Made by a program: the position numbers and the translations under genes. From JAHBTB01 sp964451255 (GTDB lineage: Bacteria > Armatimonadota > Fimbriimonadia > Fimbriimonadales > Fimbriimonadaceae), in the NCBI GenBank assembly GCA_964451255.1, contig CAYVHL010000002.1, positions 310,001 to 374,000 on the forward strand: DNA of 64,000 nt, given 5' to 3'. Shown one piece after another: positions 26,918-35,639 of the stretch. The notes under the pieces were generated by a model that saw only the letters and a program-made list of their open reading frames with translations, did no database searches and was not told the origin of the DNA. How positions within the stretch are numbered: the first letter of the stretch is position 1; each line of letters opens with the position of its first letter.

Positions 26918-27366
26918 GCCCGGTTCCATTCGGGTTTGAGGTGAGCAATCAATCGCGCCTCGAAGCTCTCCTGATCTTGGCACTCGTGAATGAAGATTCG
27001 AAGGCTCTTGCCTTGCCTCGCCGCCTGAAGAACGAGTTGATTGATCCGACAGTTCGTCTGCTGTCCCCCCTGATAGCAGTTCTTCGGCGAGATGTTGCCG
27101 TATCCCATTGAGAATCGCTTCTGGAGGTTGACTGCTCGACCGACATAGACGACCGTGCAGTCAGATATGAGGAGGTACACGCCGCTCGACCCAGGCAAGT
27201 CGGTTACCCGGAACTTGCAGAACGTCCCCGTTCCGTACCGGTGCAAGGATGACCCCTCGCCCTTGTCGTACCTTGCCTGAGGCGCGAACTCCACCGGCGA
27301 TCCGTCTCTGGCCCGCTCGATCAGCAGTTCTCCAAGGTCGGCAAACTCACGGTCGAGGAAGGTCAT
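26914..27366 (-). CDS. GIY-YIG nuclease-family protein
   Basis: 150 residues. The GIY-YIG core is GVYLLISDCTVVYVGRAVNL followed by QKRFSMGYGNI; the conserved Arg and a late Glu (ESFEARLIAHLKPEWNR) are present, so the catalytic layout looks intact. The first 70 residues hold a short unmatched domain. It is first in a two-gene unit with the DUF6998-like protein and begins about 245 bases downstream of tRNA-Leu in the same direction. Possible restriction or mobile-DNA function. No clear Shine-Dalgarno precedes ATG 27366. Confidence 0.8.
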   Translation of the reverse strand: MTFLDREFADLGELLIERARDGSPVEFAPQARYDKGEGSSLHRYGTGTFCKFRVTDLPGSSGVYLLISDCTVVYVGRAVNLQKRFSMGYGNISPKNCYQGGQQTNCRINQLVLQAARQGKSLRIFIHECQDQESFEARLIAHLKPEWNRA

Positions 27367-27554
27367 CGGTCTTAGTTTAGAAGGCGATGAAAACTCGTTT
27401 CAAAGTGGCGTTGACTTCCGCCTCGCGTCTCCAAGGGCACTCTAGCCCCAAGACCGGCCTCAGATGCGATTATAAACGAATTGTAGCACAAGTCTCGCAA
27501 CCTCTCACGATGAGCCACGACGCTACGCAGCGTCTGGTGACGGCGATGGACGGC

Positions 27555-27582
27555 TAAAGAACGTCGTCCGCCTTGACGACGT
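27555..27582 (-). terminator. Probable terminator of tRNA-Leu
   Basis: Perfect 8-base stem with arms at 27561-27568 (ACGTCGTC) and 27575-27582 (GACGACGT). Read on the minus strand it is followed by TCTTTAG, a short T-rich tail. It lies about 30 bases beyond the 3' end of the tRNA. A second inverted repeat, GACGCT/AGCGTC, is at 27519-27534. Confidence 0.55.
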
Positions 27583-27610
27583 ATATTTGGGACGGTAGCG
27601 ACTAATTGAG

Positions 27611-27697
<87 letters not shown>

Positions 27698-27872
27698 AAG
27701 CGCGGGAAAGGCTAGGATACCTGCGGCACTTGAGCCTGTGTCACGGATACGGACCTCCCGGGCCACAGGGCCCACATATCTGGAGGGACCACTGCGAAGA
27801 TGGGGGATCTGGCGGCGTCTGGCTCGCTAGTCAAATCGAAGCATGTGGAAAACTTTATGTCAAGAATATTGC

Positions 27873-27884
27873 GGGGGGGGGGGG
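27873..27884 (+). repeat. Homopolymer of 12 G at the start of an operon
   Basis: Twelve consecutive G lie 3 bases before the GTG at 27888. The run could serve as a Shine-Dalgarno element and is prone to slippage, so its length may alter translation or transcription of the following genes. Confidence 0.8.
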
Positions 27885-27887
27885 TAG

Positions 27888-28271
27888 GTGTATCTTAGAC
27901 GTGTGAAACACGCACTTTCCATAGTCACGATCATCTCGATGTCACTTTGGTCCGCGGTGGTTCTCTCTTCTGTGCCATCTCCGTATGCGACTTACGACCA
28001 TCAACCAGGGGAGTCGGCCTCCGGGGGTGTCAGCGCTATGTCGACCCTTTGTGATAACTGTGTCTATCAGATGACAACGCCGCTGAAGGAAAAGAGCACG
28101 CTGGACCCGTCGTGCCCGGTCAACAAACCCTACAACCGTGAGTCCTTCAAGTGTGCGAAGTACACCTGTGATGGATACATCTACTGGTCGTTCCTGCACG
28201 ATGATTGGAAGGGGTGTACTGACGTTGTGTTCTCAGCAACCTGTGACGCCAGCACTTGCGAGATGCCATGA
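27888..28271 (+). CDS. Small exported Cys-rich protein
   Basis: 127 residues from GTG 27888; GTG at 27903 is an equally possible start just before the signal peptide (KHALSIVTIISMSLWSAVVL). The mature part has eight Cys (TLCDNCVYQ, SCPVN, KCAKYTCDG, GCTD, TCDASTC), suggesting four disulphides. I recognise no family. The 12-G run lies directly upstream. Its stop overlaps the start of a pseudopilin gene (ATGA), so the two are probably made together and may form a surface structure. Confidence 0.6.
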   Translation: MYLRRVKHALSIVTIISMSLWSAVVLSSVPSPYATYDHQPGESASGGVSAMSTLCDNCVYQMTTPLKEKSTLDPSCPVNKPYNRESFKCAKYTCDGYIYWSFLHDDWKGCTDVVFSATCDASTCEMP

Positions 28272-28945
28272 CCTTCATCCAGCCGTGCGACCTTGGTACG
28301 ACTGGTGTTTCCAGGCAAAGATCCGGTTGGACACTCGTGGAGACGCTGGTCGTGCTTGCGATAATCGCCATCGTCTCTGGGTTGATCTATACGGCCGTGG
28401 TCGCGGCAAAACCAAAGTCGTACGACGCGCTAGACATTTCGAACCTCCATCAGCTAGGCATAGCAGGGACGATCTATGCTGAAGAGAACGACAACAGGTT
28501 TCCCCTCTCGGTCGGGCCGTTGTTGAAGCTCAAGCGGGTGCCGAAGGCGATCTTAGCCAGCCGGCTCGACCCCACGTCGGTCGGCATCCGCAACAGTATC
28601 ATGTACGGAAACGAACTCCCCCCAGAACTGGAAGGCACGAAGATCACCTATGTCGGCCCAGGAGAAGGAAACTGGAAATGGGAGAACTATTCTAAATTTG
28701 TCCTGCCGGGCCGGAACCCTGGTTGGTTGGTCAACCTTGCAAAATGCGAGGTCGATCCTCCGAGGAACGACTACAAGGCGCCGCTCGGCCTTTATCAGAG
28801 GTTGTTGCTCGACACTTCTGTCGTGACCAGGCGGAACGTCATTCAGCCTTTCATATTGAAGAGCGGCAAGCCTGAAAAGTCAATTGAGTTCATCGGGCTG
28901 TTCAACGATGAGAGTGCACAATGGTTCGAGGATCGAGGTCCTTAG
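28268..28945 (+). CDS. Pseudopilin-like protein
   Basis: 225 residues from ATG 28268. The prepilin signal is SGWTLVETLVVLAIIAIVSG with Glu at the +5 position, followed by SNLHQLGIAGTIYAEENDNR as in the pseudopilin at 6462. Trp replaces the more common Phe after the cleavage site. The C-terminal part has no domain I can name. Translationally coupled to the Cys-rich gene before it and overlapping the next gene by 25 bases. Processing would need a prepilin peptidase encoded elsewhere. Confidence 0.8.
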   Translation: MTFIQPCDLGTTGVSRQRSGWTLVETLVVLAIIAIVSGLIYTAVVAAKPKSYDALDISNLHQLGIAGTIYAEENDNRFPLSVGPLLKLKRVPKAILASRLDPTSVGIRNSIMYGNELPPELEGTKITYVGPGEGNWKWENYSKFVLPGRNPGWLVNLAKCEVDPPRNDYKAPLGLYQRLLLDTSVVTRRNVIQPFILKSGKPEKSIEFIGLFNDESAQWFEDRGP

Positions 28946-29334
28946 CCAGGGTCGCCTTACTACTGGTGCTGGCGGGAGCCGTGCGACTTGGTGTCGAATG
29001 GTTTGCCACCGGACATCCGCGTCTCGTCGTCGGCCTTTGGGCTGGTCAGCTTGTGGTGGCCGGAACTGTCGGCGGGATGGTCCGGGCCGACGTCAAATGG
29101 AAGGGACCCCTTGCGTTGACAGGATCCGTAATCGGTTACCTTGCCTTGGGCATGCTTGTCTCAGATCCAACGAACGCCACCGCAACATCTTTGGTTGATG
29201 TCGCCATCGACCTGAAAGTCATCTTGCTCGTTGAGATACTGTTCGGTTTTTTGTCTATCAAACATCTGCCACGACCTCACTCAGTGCGCAAGGCGTCGAT
29301 CGGTGACAACGAGGCGGCCCGCAGGGCGGGGTAA
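28921..29334 (+). CDS. Small membrane protein of unknown function
   Basis: 137 residues with four likely membrane segments: LARVALLLVLAGAVRLGV, LWAGQLVVAGTVGGMV, LALTGSVIGYLALGML and VILLVEILFGFL. GAGAG lies 6 bases before ATG 28921. It overlaps the pseudopilin end by 25 bases, so it is likely the third gene of that unit. Its last 19 codons overlap, on the opposite strand, the 3' end of the MacB-like permease gene, an unusual convergent overlap of 58 bases. No family recognised. Confidence 0.6.
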   Translation: MVRGSRSLARVALLLVLAGAVRLGVEWFATGHPRLVVGLWAGQLVVAGTVGGMVRADVKWKGPLALTGSVIGYLALGMLVSDPTNATATSLVDVAIDLKVILLVEILFGFLSIKHLPRPHSVRKASIGDNEAARRAG

Positions 29335-30506
29335 AGGCCGAACACCACCCCGATCGAAGCCGAGAACAGGCAGGCCATGAACGCGGCGTCCAACGGGAAC
29401 GGGAGGGGAAGGCCGTCCTTCGAAGGCATCTTGGTGGCGACCGTGATGGCTGTGATGCCAAGGCCCGAGAGCCAGGCCATGCCCATGCCGATCATCCCGC
29501 CAACCAGAGAGAGGACCGCCGCCTCGACCAAGAACTGGCTGAGGATTGCGGACCGCCGTGCCCCCAGGGCCTTGCGCAACCCGACTTCGCGGGTCCGCTC
29601 GGTGACGCTGACGAGCATGATGTTCATGATGCCGATGCCACCGACAAGCAGGGATAGTCCGGCGATTCCCGCTAAGATCACCCCCGCGCCGGTGATGACG
29701 CCGCTCAAGACGCCAAGGATGGACTCTCGTGAATCGATGCGGTAGATGCGCTTGTTGCCCGATTTGAGCATCATCTCCTGCCACACCTCGTCCATGGCCG
29801 CGTTGACCTTGGTCGTGTCCTTGGGCAACATCATCAACATCGTCACGTCCCGGCCCCCCACCCACTTGCGTTGGGCGGTGGTGATGGGCAGCCAGATGTC
29901 CTTGCCGTTGCTCTGGCCCAGGATCTCCAACTTCGACATCACCCCGACCACTTGCAGCGTGATCCCGGAGAAGTTGATATACTTTCCGATCGGGTCAATG
30001 TCCCCGAAGAGTTGGTCGCGGATGTCGACGCCGATCAGGCAGACGTTCGCCCGACGTTCGACGTCGTCCTGCGTGATGCCGCGACCCTCGAGCATGGTCA
30101 ACTTGTTGAGTTCGGTCGCGTATTGGTCGAAGCCCTGGACGCTCGGTCCGTCCACCTCCCGGTCAAGGTAGGTCACCTTGCTCGACGGAACCTGGAGCAT
30201 CGCGCTGATGGTGGAGACGCTCGGACAACGGTCTTTGATGTATTGGGCGTCGTCCAGTGTCAGGCTGCCTTGGGTGACCGCCCCCATCCGGCCGCGGCTC
30301 CCCCACCGGTCGTAGGTGATGAAGAACGTCTCAGCGCCGAGCTTCTTGAACTCGTGCGACAGGTAGTACTTGAACCCGTTCGACATCATGACCACCAGGG
30401 TGACGCTCGCCACGCCGATGATCACGCCGAGCATGGTCAGGAAGGCCCGCATCTTGTGCAGGCGCAACATGTCCAGCGCTATGCGGAAGGATTCGAAGGC
30501 TCCCAT
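29277..30506 (-). CDS. MacB/FtsX-type ABC transporter permease
   Basis: 409 residues with the MacB layout: helix 1 after an amphipathic start (RLHKMRAFLTMLGVIIGVAS), a periplasmic domain of about 220 residues, and three C-terminal helices with GGIGIMNIMLVSVTERTREV and GLRKALGARR, ending LYPALRAASLSPIDALRTE. There is no ATPase domain and no ATPase gene beside it, so an ATPase must come from elsewhere. It lies 8 bases after the HlyD-type adaptor and should form a MacAB-like complex for export of lipids, peptides or other compounds. Confidence 0.92.
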   Translation of the reverse strand: MGAFESFRIALDMLRLHKMRAFLTMLGVIIGVASVTLVVMMSNGFKYYLSHEFKKLGAETFFITYDRWGSRGRMGAVTQGSLTLDDAQYIKDRCPSVSTISAMLQVPSSKVTYLDREVDGPSVQGFDQYATELNKLTMLEGRGITQDDVERRANVCLIGVDIRDQLFGDIDPIGKYINFSGITLQVVGVMSKLEILGQSNGKDIWLPITTAQRKWVGGRDVTMLMMLPKDTTKVNAAMDEVWQEMMLKSGNKRIYRIDSRESILGVLSGVITGAGVILAGIAGLSLLVGGIGIMNIMLVSVTERTREVGLRKALGARRSAILSQFLVEAAVLSLVGGMIGMGMAWLSGLGITAITVATKMPSKDGLPLPFPLDAAFMACLFSASIGVVFGLYPALRAASLSPIDALRTE

Positions 30507-30514
30507 CCTGCCCT

Positions 30515-32158
30515 CTAGCCGCCGTCCCCGTCGCCGCCGCCCATCATGCCCTTCCGGGGCGGCCCCTTGTATTCGGGCTTGACGATGGTTTCGCCTTCCT
30601 TGAGCCCGGACTTGATCTCGACGTCGGCGGACGACCGGACACCGATGGTCACGTCCCGGCGAGTTGGCTTAGCTTTCTTGTCCTTCTTGTCTTCGGACGG
30701 GATCAAGACGAAGAATCCCTTGTCGTCTTGCCCGAGGTATGCGACCGGGATCTTGAGCACCGATTTTAGATCGACGACGTTCATCGTGCACTTGGCCGAC
30801 ATACCAGGCTTCAGGTGTGGGTCGGCTTTGTCCAACCTGACTTCGACCTCGTACTTGACGACGGGGTCACTGGTCGCGGCCGGAGCAGCCGTCGAACTTG
30901 AGGCCGCGCCGATTTGGGCCGGGGCGATCTTAGAGACCTTGCCGGTGAAGGTGTCGTCGGGAAGGGCGTCGATTTTAATCTCGGCCGTCTGGCCGACTTC
31001 GAGCCGGGCGGTGTCGATTTCGTTGATCTGGAGCTTGACGATCATCGACGACCGGTCGTCGATGCGTACCACTGCCGTGCCTGAACTGAAGCTGCCTAGA
31101 CTGGTCACCAATTCGCCGACTTGGACGTACCGCTTGCCAATCACACCTGCGAGCGGAGCGCGGATTTCGGTGTAACTCAGTTGTCGGCGGCTGTCGTCGA
31201 GCGAACTCTGTAGCTGGCTCACCGTGGCCATCTGCTGGCGGCGACCTGCCTCCAGCGAGTCGATGTCGCGCTTGTTCGCCTCGGCCTCGCGTAGGGCGAC
31301 CAGGGCCTGGTTGTAGTCTTCACGGCGGACGCTGTTTTGGATCGAGTCGGCTTTGGCCCGGTCCAGGTCTGCCTGTGCGGCCTTGACCTGTTGGTTCGCC
31401 TTCTCTCGATCAAGCCTTTGCTCTTCGTCCAGTCGCGCGAGTCTCTCCTTTGCCTCGTTGAGCTTCGACTGGTCAAGCTGGACTTGAAGTTGTGCCTGTT
31501 CCAAGTCACGGGCCGCGGTATAGCCAAGTTGGACGAGTTGTCTGCGGCGGTTCAGATCTGCTTGGTCGGTCCTGAGGCCGTGCTGGGCGTCGGTGACCGC
31601 GTTCGATGCGGCGATGCGGGCGTTGGGCTGGGTGACCTCGACCAACTGTTGGTACGACTTGGTTTGGAGGTCCAGTTGTGTTTGGGCGGACCGGATGGCG
31701 GCGTTTGTCAGGGCGGGTTGGGCGTCGGCTTGCTTTTCGAGCTGCTTGACCCTTGACCGGGCGGTTTCCAACTGGGTCTGGACCGTGATCCTTCGCTTGG
31801 CCAAGTCGACTGTCTGCCGATCGACGCCGGCCTGGGCGCCAGAGAGTTGGGCCTGGTTCTGCTTGACCAAGAGTTCTGTCTCCTGCGGGTCGACGACACC
31901 GATGAGTTGGCCTTCTTGGACGTGGTCGCCCTCGTCTACGAGGAGGCTTTTCAGAATGCCGCCTACCCGGCTCTTGACTTCGACGACCTTTTCAGGCTCG
32001 AGCGTCCCTGTCTCGACGACCTGCACAAGCACGTCGCCCTTCACCACTTTAGTGGTTTCGGGCGCGCCCATCTTCCCGAGGTCGGGAGGCATACAACCGG
32101 TCAGCCCGAGAGCGGTGCAGGCAAGGGCAAAGAGGATAGGGCGGGTACGTAGCATCAT
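30515..32158 (-). CDS. HlyD/MacA-type efflux adaptor, predicted lipoprotein
   Basis: 547 residues. ATG 32158 (or 32155) opens a lipoprotein signal ending LGLTGC (Cys22). The TTG at 32182 lies within the previous gene's stop and is rejected. Typical parts are VVEVKSRVGGILKSLLVDEG, a long coiled coil (about residues 90-330), YTEIRAPLAGVIGKRYVQVG and a beta-barrel domain ending in KPGMSAKCTMNV. The C-terminus is Gly/Asp-rich. It is the periplasmic partner of the MacB-like permease downstream. The coiled coil is longer than in ordinary MacA. Confidence 0.92.
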   Translation of the reverse strand: MMLRTRPILFALACTALGLTGCMPPDLGKMGAPETTKVVKGDVLVQVVETGTLEPEKVVEVKSRVGGILKSLLVDEGDHVQEGQLIGVVDPQETELLVKQNQAQLSGAQAGVDRQTVDLAKRRITVQTQLETARSRVKQLEKQADAQPALTNAAIRSAQTQLDLQTKSYQQLVEVTQPNARIAASNAVTDAQHGLRTDQADLNRRRQLVQLGYTAARDLEQAQLQVQLDQSKLNEAKERLARLDEEQRLDREKANQQVKAAQADLDRAKADSIQNSVRREDYNQALVALREAEANKRDIDSLEAGRRQQMATVSQLQSSLDDSRRQLSYTEIRAPLAGVIGKRYVQVGELVTSLGSFSSGTAVVRIDDRSSMIVKLQINEIDTARLEVGQTAEIKIDALPDDTFTGKVSKIAPAQIGAASSSTAAPAATSDPVVKYEVEVRLDKADPHLKPGMSAKCTMNVVDLKSVLKIPVAYLGQDDKGFFVLIPSEDKKDKKAKPTRRDVTIGVRSSADVEIKSGLKEGETIVKPEYKGPPRKGMMGGGDGDGG

Positions 32159-32178
32159 AGCGTGGTCTTCGGCGGAGG

Positions 32179-33222
32179 TCAAGTTGGACGGTGCTCCCAG
32201 GGGCCGGGCCCCTCAGGAACGCGCCAAAGCGTTGGATAGACGAGATAAACCGTGTTCCGGCTGACGGCCCAGGCGCGCTCAAAGTCTGCCCGCTTGTAGG
32301 TCATGCGGACGACGTTCCTGCCCGGGTCGTTAAAGACCGGGTCTCCATGCTCGTCAAAACCGACCACCACGACTAGGTGGCCGTCGTTGTCGTCACGTTT
32401 CGGCTTGCCCCTAAGCAGCCCGTAGCTGACGGAGCACGCCACGGGCACTCCTTTGGCGACCCACTCCTCGACGTCCCGGACATCGCGGAACCTGGATACG
32501 TAGGCGGTGAGCCCGGGTTGGCTGGCGGCGTACGCCATGTTGAACGGCCAGTTGCCCGTGCCTTTCCAGGCGACATCGTAGACGCCTTGTTGCACTTCAG
32601 GGACGTCGTGGTCGATCTGCGGCGTTCCCAGTGTCTTGGCCCAATAGCCAAGGAGCATGCTGACCGAGGTCGGGCTGCAAGCGCCGCTTCCGTTCGGGTA
32701 AGTCATCTGAGCGCGCCTGGGCGGCTCCATGACGAGCCCCCAGGCGGCGCGCAACGGAGGGCGTCGCCCGAGCTTCTGCGAGGTGTCCACCAGGATCAGA
32801 TGAGCCCCTTTGAGTTCGGCGCTTTTGCCCGGTTGCTCGTAGATATCGATGACGACGGCCAAGCCGGTGGCCGGGGACTTGAGTGTCAACGTGTCGGTGT
32901 CGACGCTGGCCGCGTCGTCCTTCTGGCCCTTGACGCTGGTCCGGGTGGCGTCTGACTTCCACACGCCCAGGCAATATCGCTCCGCGCCCTGTTCGTCGGG
33001 TCGCAGGTAGAACTCGATCCGTGTGCCTTCTGGTGCGGTCGCCGACCAACTCGGCACGGCCTCGTCAAACGGGGCGTCCGACTTCACGTTGGCGAGAAGG
33101 CGACGATGGCCAGGGCTGACCGTCACCGTCTGAAACTGGCCTGGAACGAGCGTTACAAAGCCGTCTCGCGCGTAGGCGACAGGTTGCCCTGCCGTCAGTG
33201 CCATGGCGATACACCCCCACAT
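32179..33222 (-). CDS. Secreted C39-like cysteine peptidase
   Basis: 347 residues with a signal peptide (CIAMALTAGQPVAYA). The first half is a beta domain of unknown role. The second half is a papain-like C39 fold: nucleophile Cys in GSGACSPTSVSMLLGYW and catalytic His with a following acid in DGHLVVVVGFDEHGDPVFND. Such domains cut double-Gly leaders or act in the periplasm. ATG 33222 was taken as start; ATG 33204 is also possible and has a G-rich stretch upstream. It is followed after 20 bases by the adaptor gene, so it may process a peptide exported by the MacAB-like pair (inference). Confidence 0.82.
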   Translation of the reverse strand: MWGCIAMALTAGQPVAYARDGFVTLVPGQFQTVTVSPGHRRLLANVKSDAPFDEAVPSWSATAPEGTRIEFYLRPDEQGAERYCLGVWKSDATRTSVKGQKDDAASVDTDTLTLKSPATGLAVVIDIYEQPGKSAELKGAHLILVDTSQKLGRRPPLRAAWGLVMEPPRRAQMTYPNGSGACSPTSVSMLLGYWAKTLGTPQIDHDVPEVQQGVYDVAWKGTGNWPFNMAYAASQPGLTAYVSRFRDVRDVEEWVAKGVPVACSVSYGLLRGKPKRDDNDGHLVVVVGFDEHGDPVFNDPGRNVVRMTYKRADFERAWAVSRNTVYLVYPTLWRVPEGPGPWEHRPT

Positions 33223-33282
33223 GCAGCTTGTTTTACTTGTCCTTGAATCAAGTTGGTTGCGGTTTGGGCCACAATTTGGGTC

Positions 33283-34482
33283 CTAAGCGGCGTCGGCCGC
33301 CGCGGCATGGTGCAGGGGGGGCGGGCCGTCCGGCATGAACCTTGTGAAGATCAGCGTGAGGACGCCGACACACGCGCCAAACATGAAGGGAACCTGGTAG
33401 TTGCCGCTTCTTGTCCAAAGGATCGCTCCGATCAACGGCACCGTGACGGCGGCGATGTGGTTCATCGTGACCCCCATCGCGATGCTCGGTGTCAGGTCGC
33501 CCGGCCGGACGATTCGGTGAAGGTATGTGGTGAAGCCCACGCTGAACGAGAACAGCACGTTGTCGAACAGATATAGGCCGATCAGGACGGCCAGGTTCCG
33601 CGTCGTCGCGTAGCCGACGAAAACCAGGATCAGACCGATCGCATACCAGAGCAACGGTTTCTTTTCCCCCACGCGGTCCACGATCTTGCCCATCTGCGGA
33701 GCGGTAAGGGCGATCATCACCGCGTTCACCAACTGGAGGATAACCATGTGGTCGACGGTCATCTTGTACACGAATATCAGGGTGAAGCCCGCAAAGATGC
33801 TGAAAATCTGTCGTCGGCAGCCCTCCAGGAAGGTGAGGAAGTAGAAGAGTCCGTACTCCCGACGAAAAACGATCGGTTGCCTCTTGCCGCCCCCGCTGTC
33901 GTCTCCCAGAGTGGGGCATACGATCGACGCCGCCAGGATCGATACGCCCCCCATGACGAAAATGAATTTGTAAACCTCTGGCGTCATGTGGCCGCTCAGC
34001 TTCAACGAGTTCGTGAGTAGCACGATCAGGGTCAGGGCGACGATCTGCGACACCGCGCCGACGCGGCTCATGCGTCCAAGGTGTTTGCCTCCCTCCTTCC
34101 CCTTCGCCAGGTGCAGTGTCATGGCGTTTTGGACGGCCGACATCAGATGGAAGCCGACCGACCAGAAGACTGTGACACCGACCAGTGGCCAAAGGGATCC
34201 GAACCAGCCGGTGGAACTGATGCCGACGGCGCAGATCAGGAGTCCGATCGTGGCGATTCGGCGCTCGGGCAGGGCCACGAGGATTCCGGCCATGAGAGAG
34301 GCCAAGAGACCGGGTATCTCCCGCATCGCCTCCAGCCTGCCCAGATCGAGCGGCACGGCGTTCAGGTTGTCGCGCAGGAAGTTCTGAAAGACGCTGTTGT
34401 AGACGAAGAAGCCGAAATAGAAAAGCCCGATAACCCAAATCAGCCGTGTCCAATCAGACTTCGGCAACTTGGCGGCTTTCAT
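33283..34482 (-). CDS. Major facilitator superfamily transporter
   Basis: 399 residues with about twelve membrane helices (FYFGFFVYNSVFQNFL, WPLVGVTVFWSVGFHLM, IFAGFTLIFVYKMTVDHMVI and others). Between helices 2 and 3 is LVALPERRIATIGLLI, where MFS proteins have their loop motif, and APQMGKIVDRVGEKK marks the same loop in the second half. The substrate cannot be told. It lies 60 bases upstream of the C39 peptidase gene on the same strand. About 160 bases without a gene separate it from the beta-lactamase-like gene upstream. Confidence 0.85.
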   Translation of the reverse strand: MKAAKLPKSDWTRLIWVIGLFYFGFFVYNSVFQNFLRDNLNAVPLDLGRLEAMREIPGLLASLMAGILVALPERRIATIGLLICAVGISSTGWFGSLWPLVGVTVFWSVGFHLMSAVQNAMTLHLAKGKEGGKHLGRMSRVGAVSQIVALTLIVLLTNSLKLSGHMTPEVYKFIFVMGGVSILAASIVCPTLGDDSGGGKRQPIVFRREYGLFYFLTFLEGCRRQIFSIFAGFTLIFVYKMTVDHMVILQLVNAVMIALTAPQMGKIVDRVGEKKPLLWYAIGLILVFVGYATTRNLAVLIGLYLFDNVLFSFSVGFTTYLHRIVRPGDLTPSIAMGVTMNHIAAVTVPLIGAILWTRSGNYQVPFMFGACVGVLTLIFTRFMPDGPPPLHHAAAADAA

Positions 34483-34646
34483 TCGGCGATATCCTACGCA
34501 AACACCCTGTAGGGCGGGTGAAACATGGAAACGAGGCCCCAGTCACGGCCAAGGGGAGAGTATATGCCGCGCCGAAGCCTCTGCCTCATTATGGCGACGG
34601 TTTGGTCAAGATTCCACGGTTTCTCAAATTTCCCGAAAAATTGACG

Positions 34647-35639
34647 CTAAACACCAGCCTGCTTGGCCGCGTCGGCGACCGCAGGCCGTGCCCATTCGGT
34701 CGCTTTGGAAGTGTCATCGGGGTAGCACCGGTTCGTGAGTAGGGCGACGAAGGTTTTGTCGTCGGGGTCGATCCAGAGAGACGTCCCGGTGTATCCGGTG
34801 TGGCCGAAGCTACGCGGGCCGAACAGGGAGCCCGCGGAGGAGCCCTCCGGTGACTTGGTGTCCCACCCCAATGCCCTGGTCGAGAGGAGGCCCGCCTTCT
34901 TCGTCCATTCCCGCATGGGTCTGGACAAACCGGTCTCGATCCAAAAGCAAGCCGCTTGAGAAACGTCGCCGACGGTCCCAAAGAGTCCGGCGTTGCCGCT
35001 TACTCCGGCTTGGGCGCGGGCAAGCGGGTCGTGCACGGTGCCGGGCGGCAGAGCTGGGTCGGTCGGGGCGAAGGGCAGGTCCACCTTGGGCAGATAGCCT
35101 GCAGATGCTATCCCAAACCGGGGGGCGACGTACGAGGTGAAGAGTCGGTCGATCGGCTCTCCGTAAAGGGTTTCGAGGATGGTCGCCAGGACGATGAATC
35201 CGAGGCAACTGTACGCCGTGGCTTCCCCCGGCCGCGCGACTGGCTTGGTTCGGACTACGGCCAGACGGGTCTCCTCCGGGGTGAGGCCGGCCTTGGCGAG
35301 GTCGTCGTCATAGGGTGGCAGCCCCGAAGAGTGGGTCAGGAGGTGCCAGACGGTCGCGTCGGAGACACCCGCCCCTGGCAACAAGTCGCCGGCCTTGGTG
35401 TCCAGTCGGAGCAACTTGTCGTCGATCGCCCGCATGACGAGCGGAGTGGTCGAAAGCACCTTGGTCAGGCTCGCCAAGTCGTAGACGGTCTCCAGCGTCA
35501 CCGGTGCGGAGTCAGGATCGTAAGTGGTTCTTCCGACCGTGCCTGTGTCGACCTTCCCAGGCTTTCCAAAGGCGTAAGCCGCACCGGGGAAGCCGCCTTC
35601 CCGCACTCCGCGGGCAAGAATCACATCAACCTCGTTCAT
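34647..35639 (-). CDS. Class C beta-lactamase-like serine hydrolase, cytoplasmic form
   Basis: 330 residues without a signal peptide. The serine-lysine pair is SLTK (Ser57, Lys60); the Tyr motif is YSC (Tyr143-Ser-Cys) where penicillin-binding enzymes have Tyr-x-Asn; the third motif is HTGYTG. This is closer to the esterase/D-peptidase branch (EstB-like) than to true beta-lactamases. ATG 35639 overlaps the stop of the GH20 gene (ATGA). Being coupled to a hexosaminidase, it may act on muropeptides or amino-sugar derivatives (inference). Confidence 0.86.
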   Translation of the reverse strand: MNEVDVILARGVREGGFPGAAYAFGKPGKVDTGTVGRTTYDPDSAPVTLETVYDLASLTKVLSTTPLVMRAIDDKLLRLDTKAGDLLPGAGVSDATVWHLLTHSSGLPPYDDDLAKAGLTPEETRLAVVRTKPVARPGEATAYSCLGFIVLATILETLYGEPIDRLFTSYVAPRFGIASAGYLPKVDLPFAPTDPALPPGTVHDPLARAQAGVSGNAGLFGTVGDVSQAACFWIETGLSRPMREWTKKAGLLSTRALGWDTKSPEGSSAGSLFGPRSFGHTGYTGTSLWIDPDDKTFVALLTNRCYPDDTSKATEWARPAVADAAKQAGV

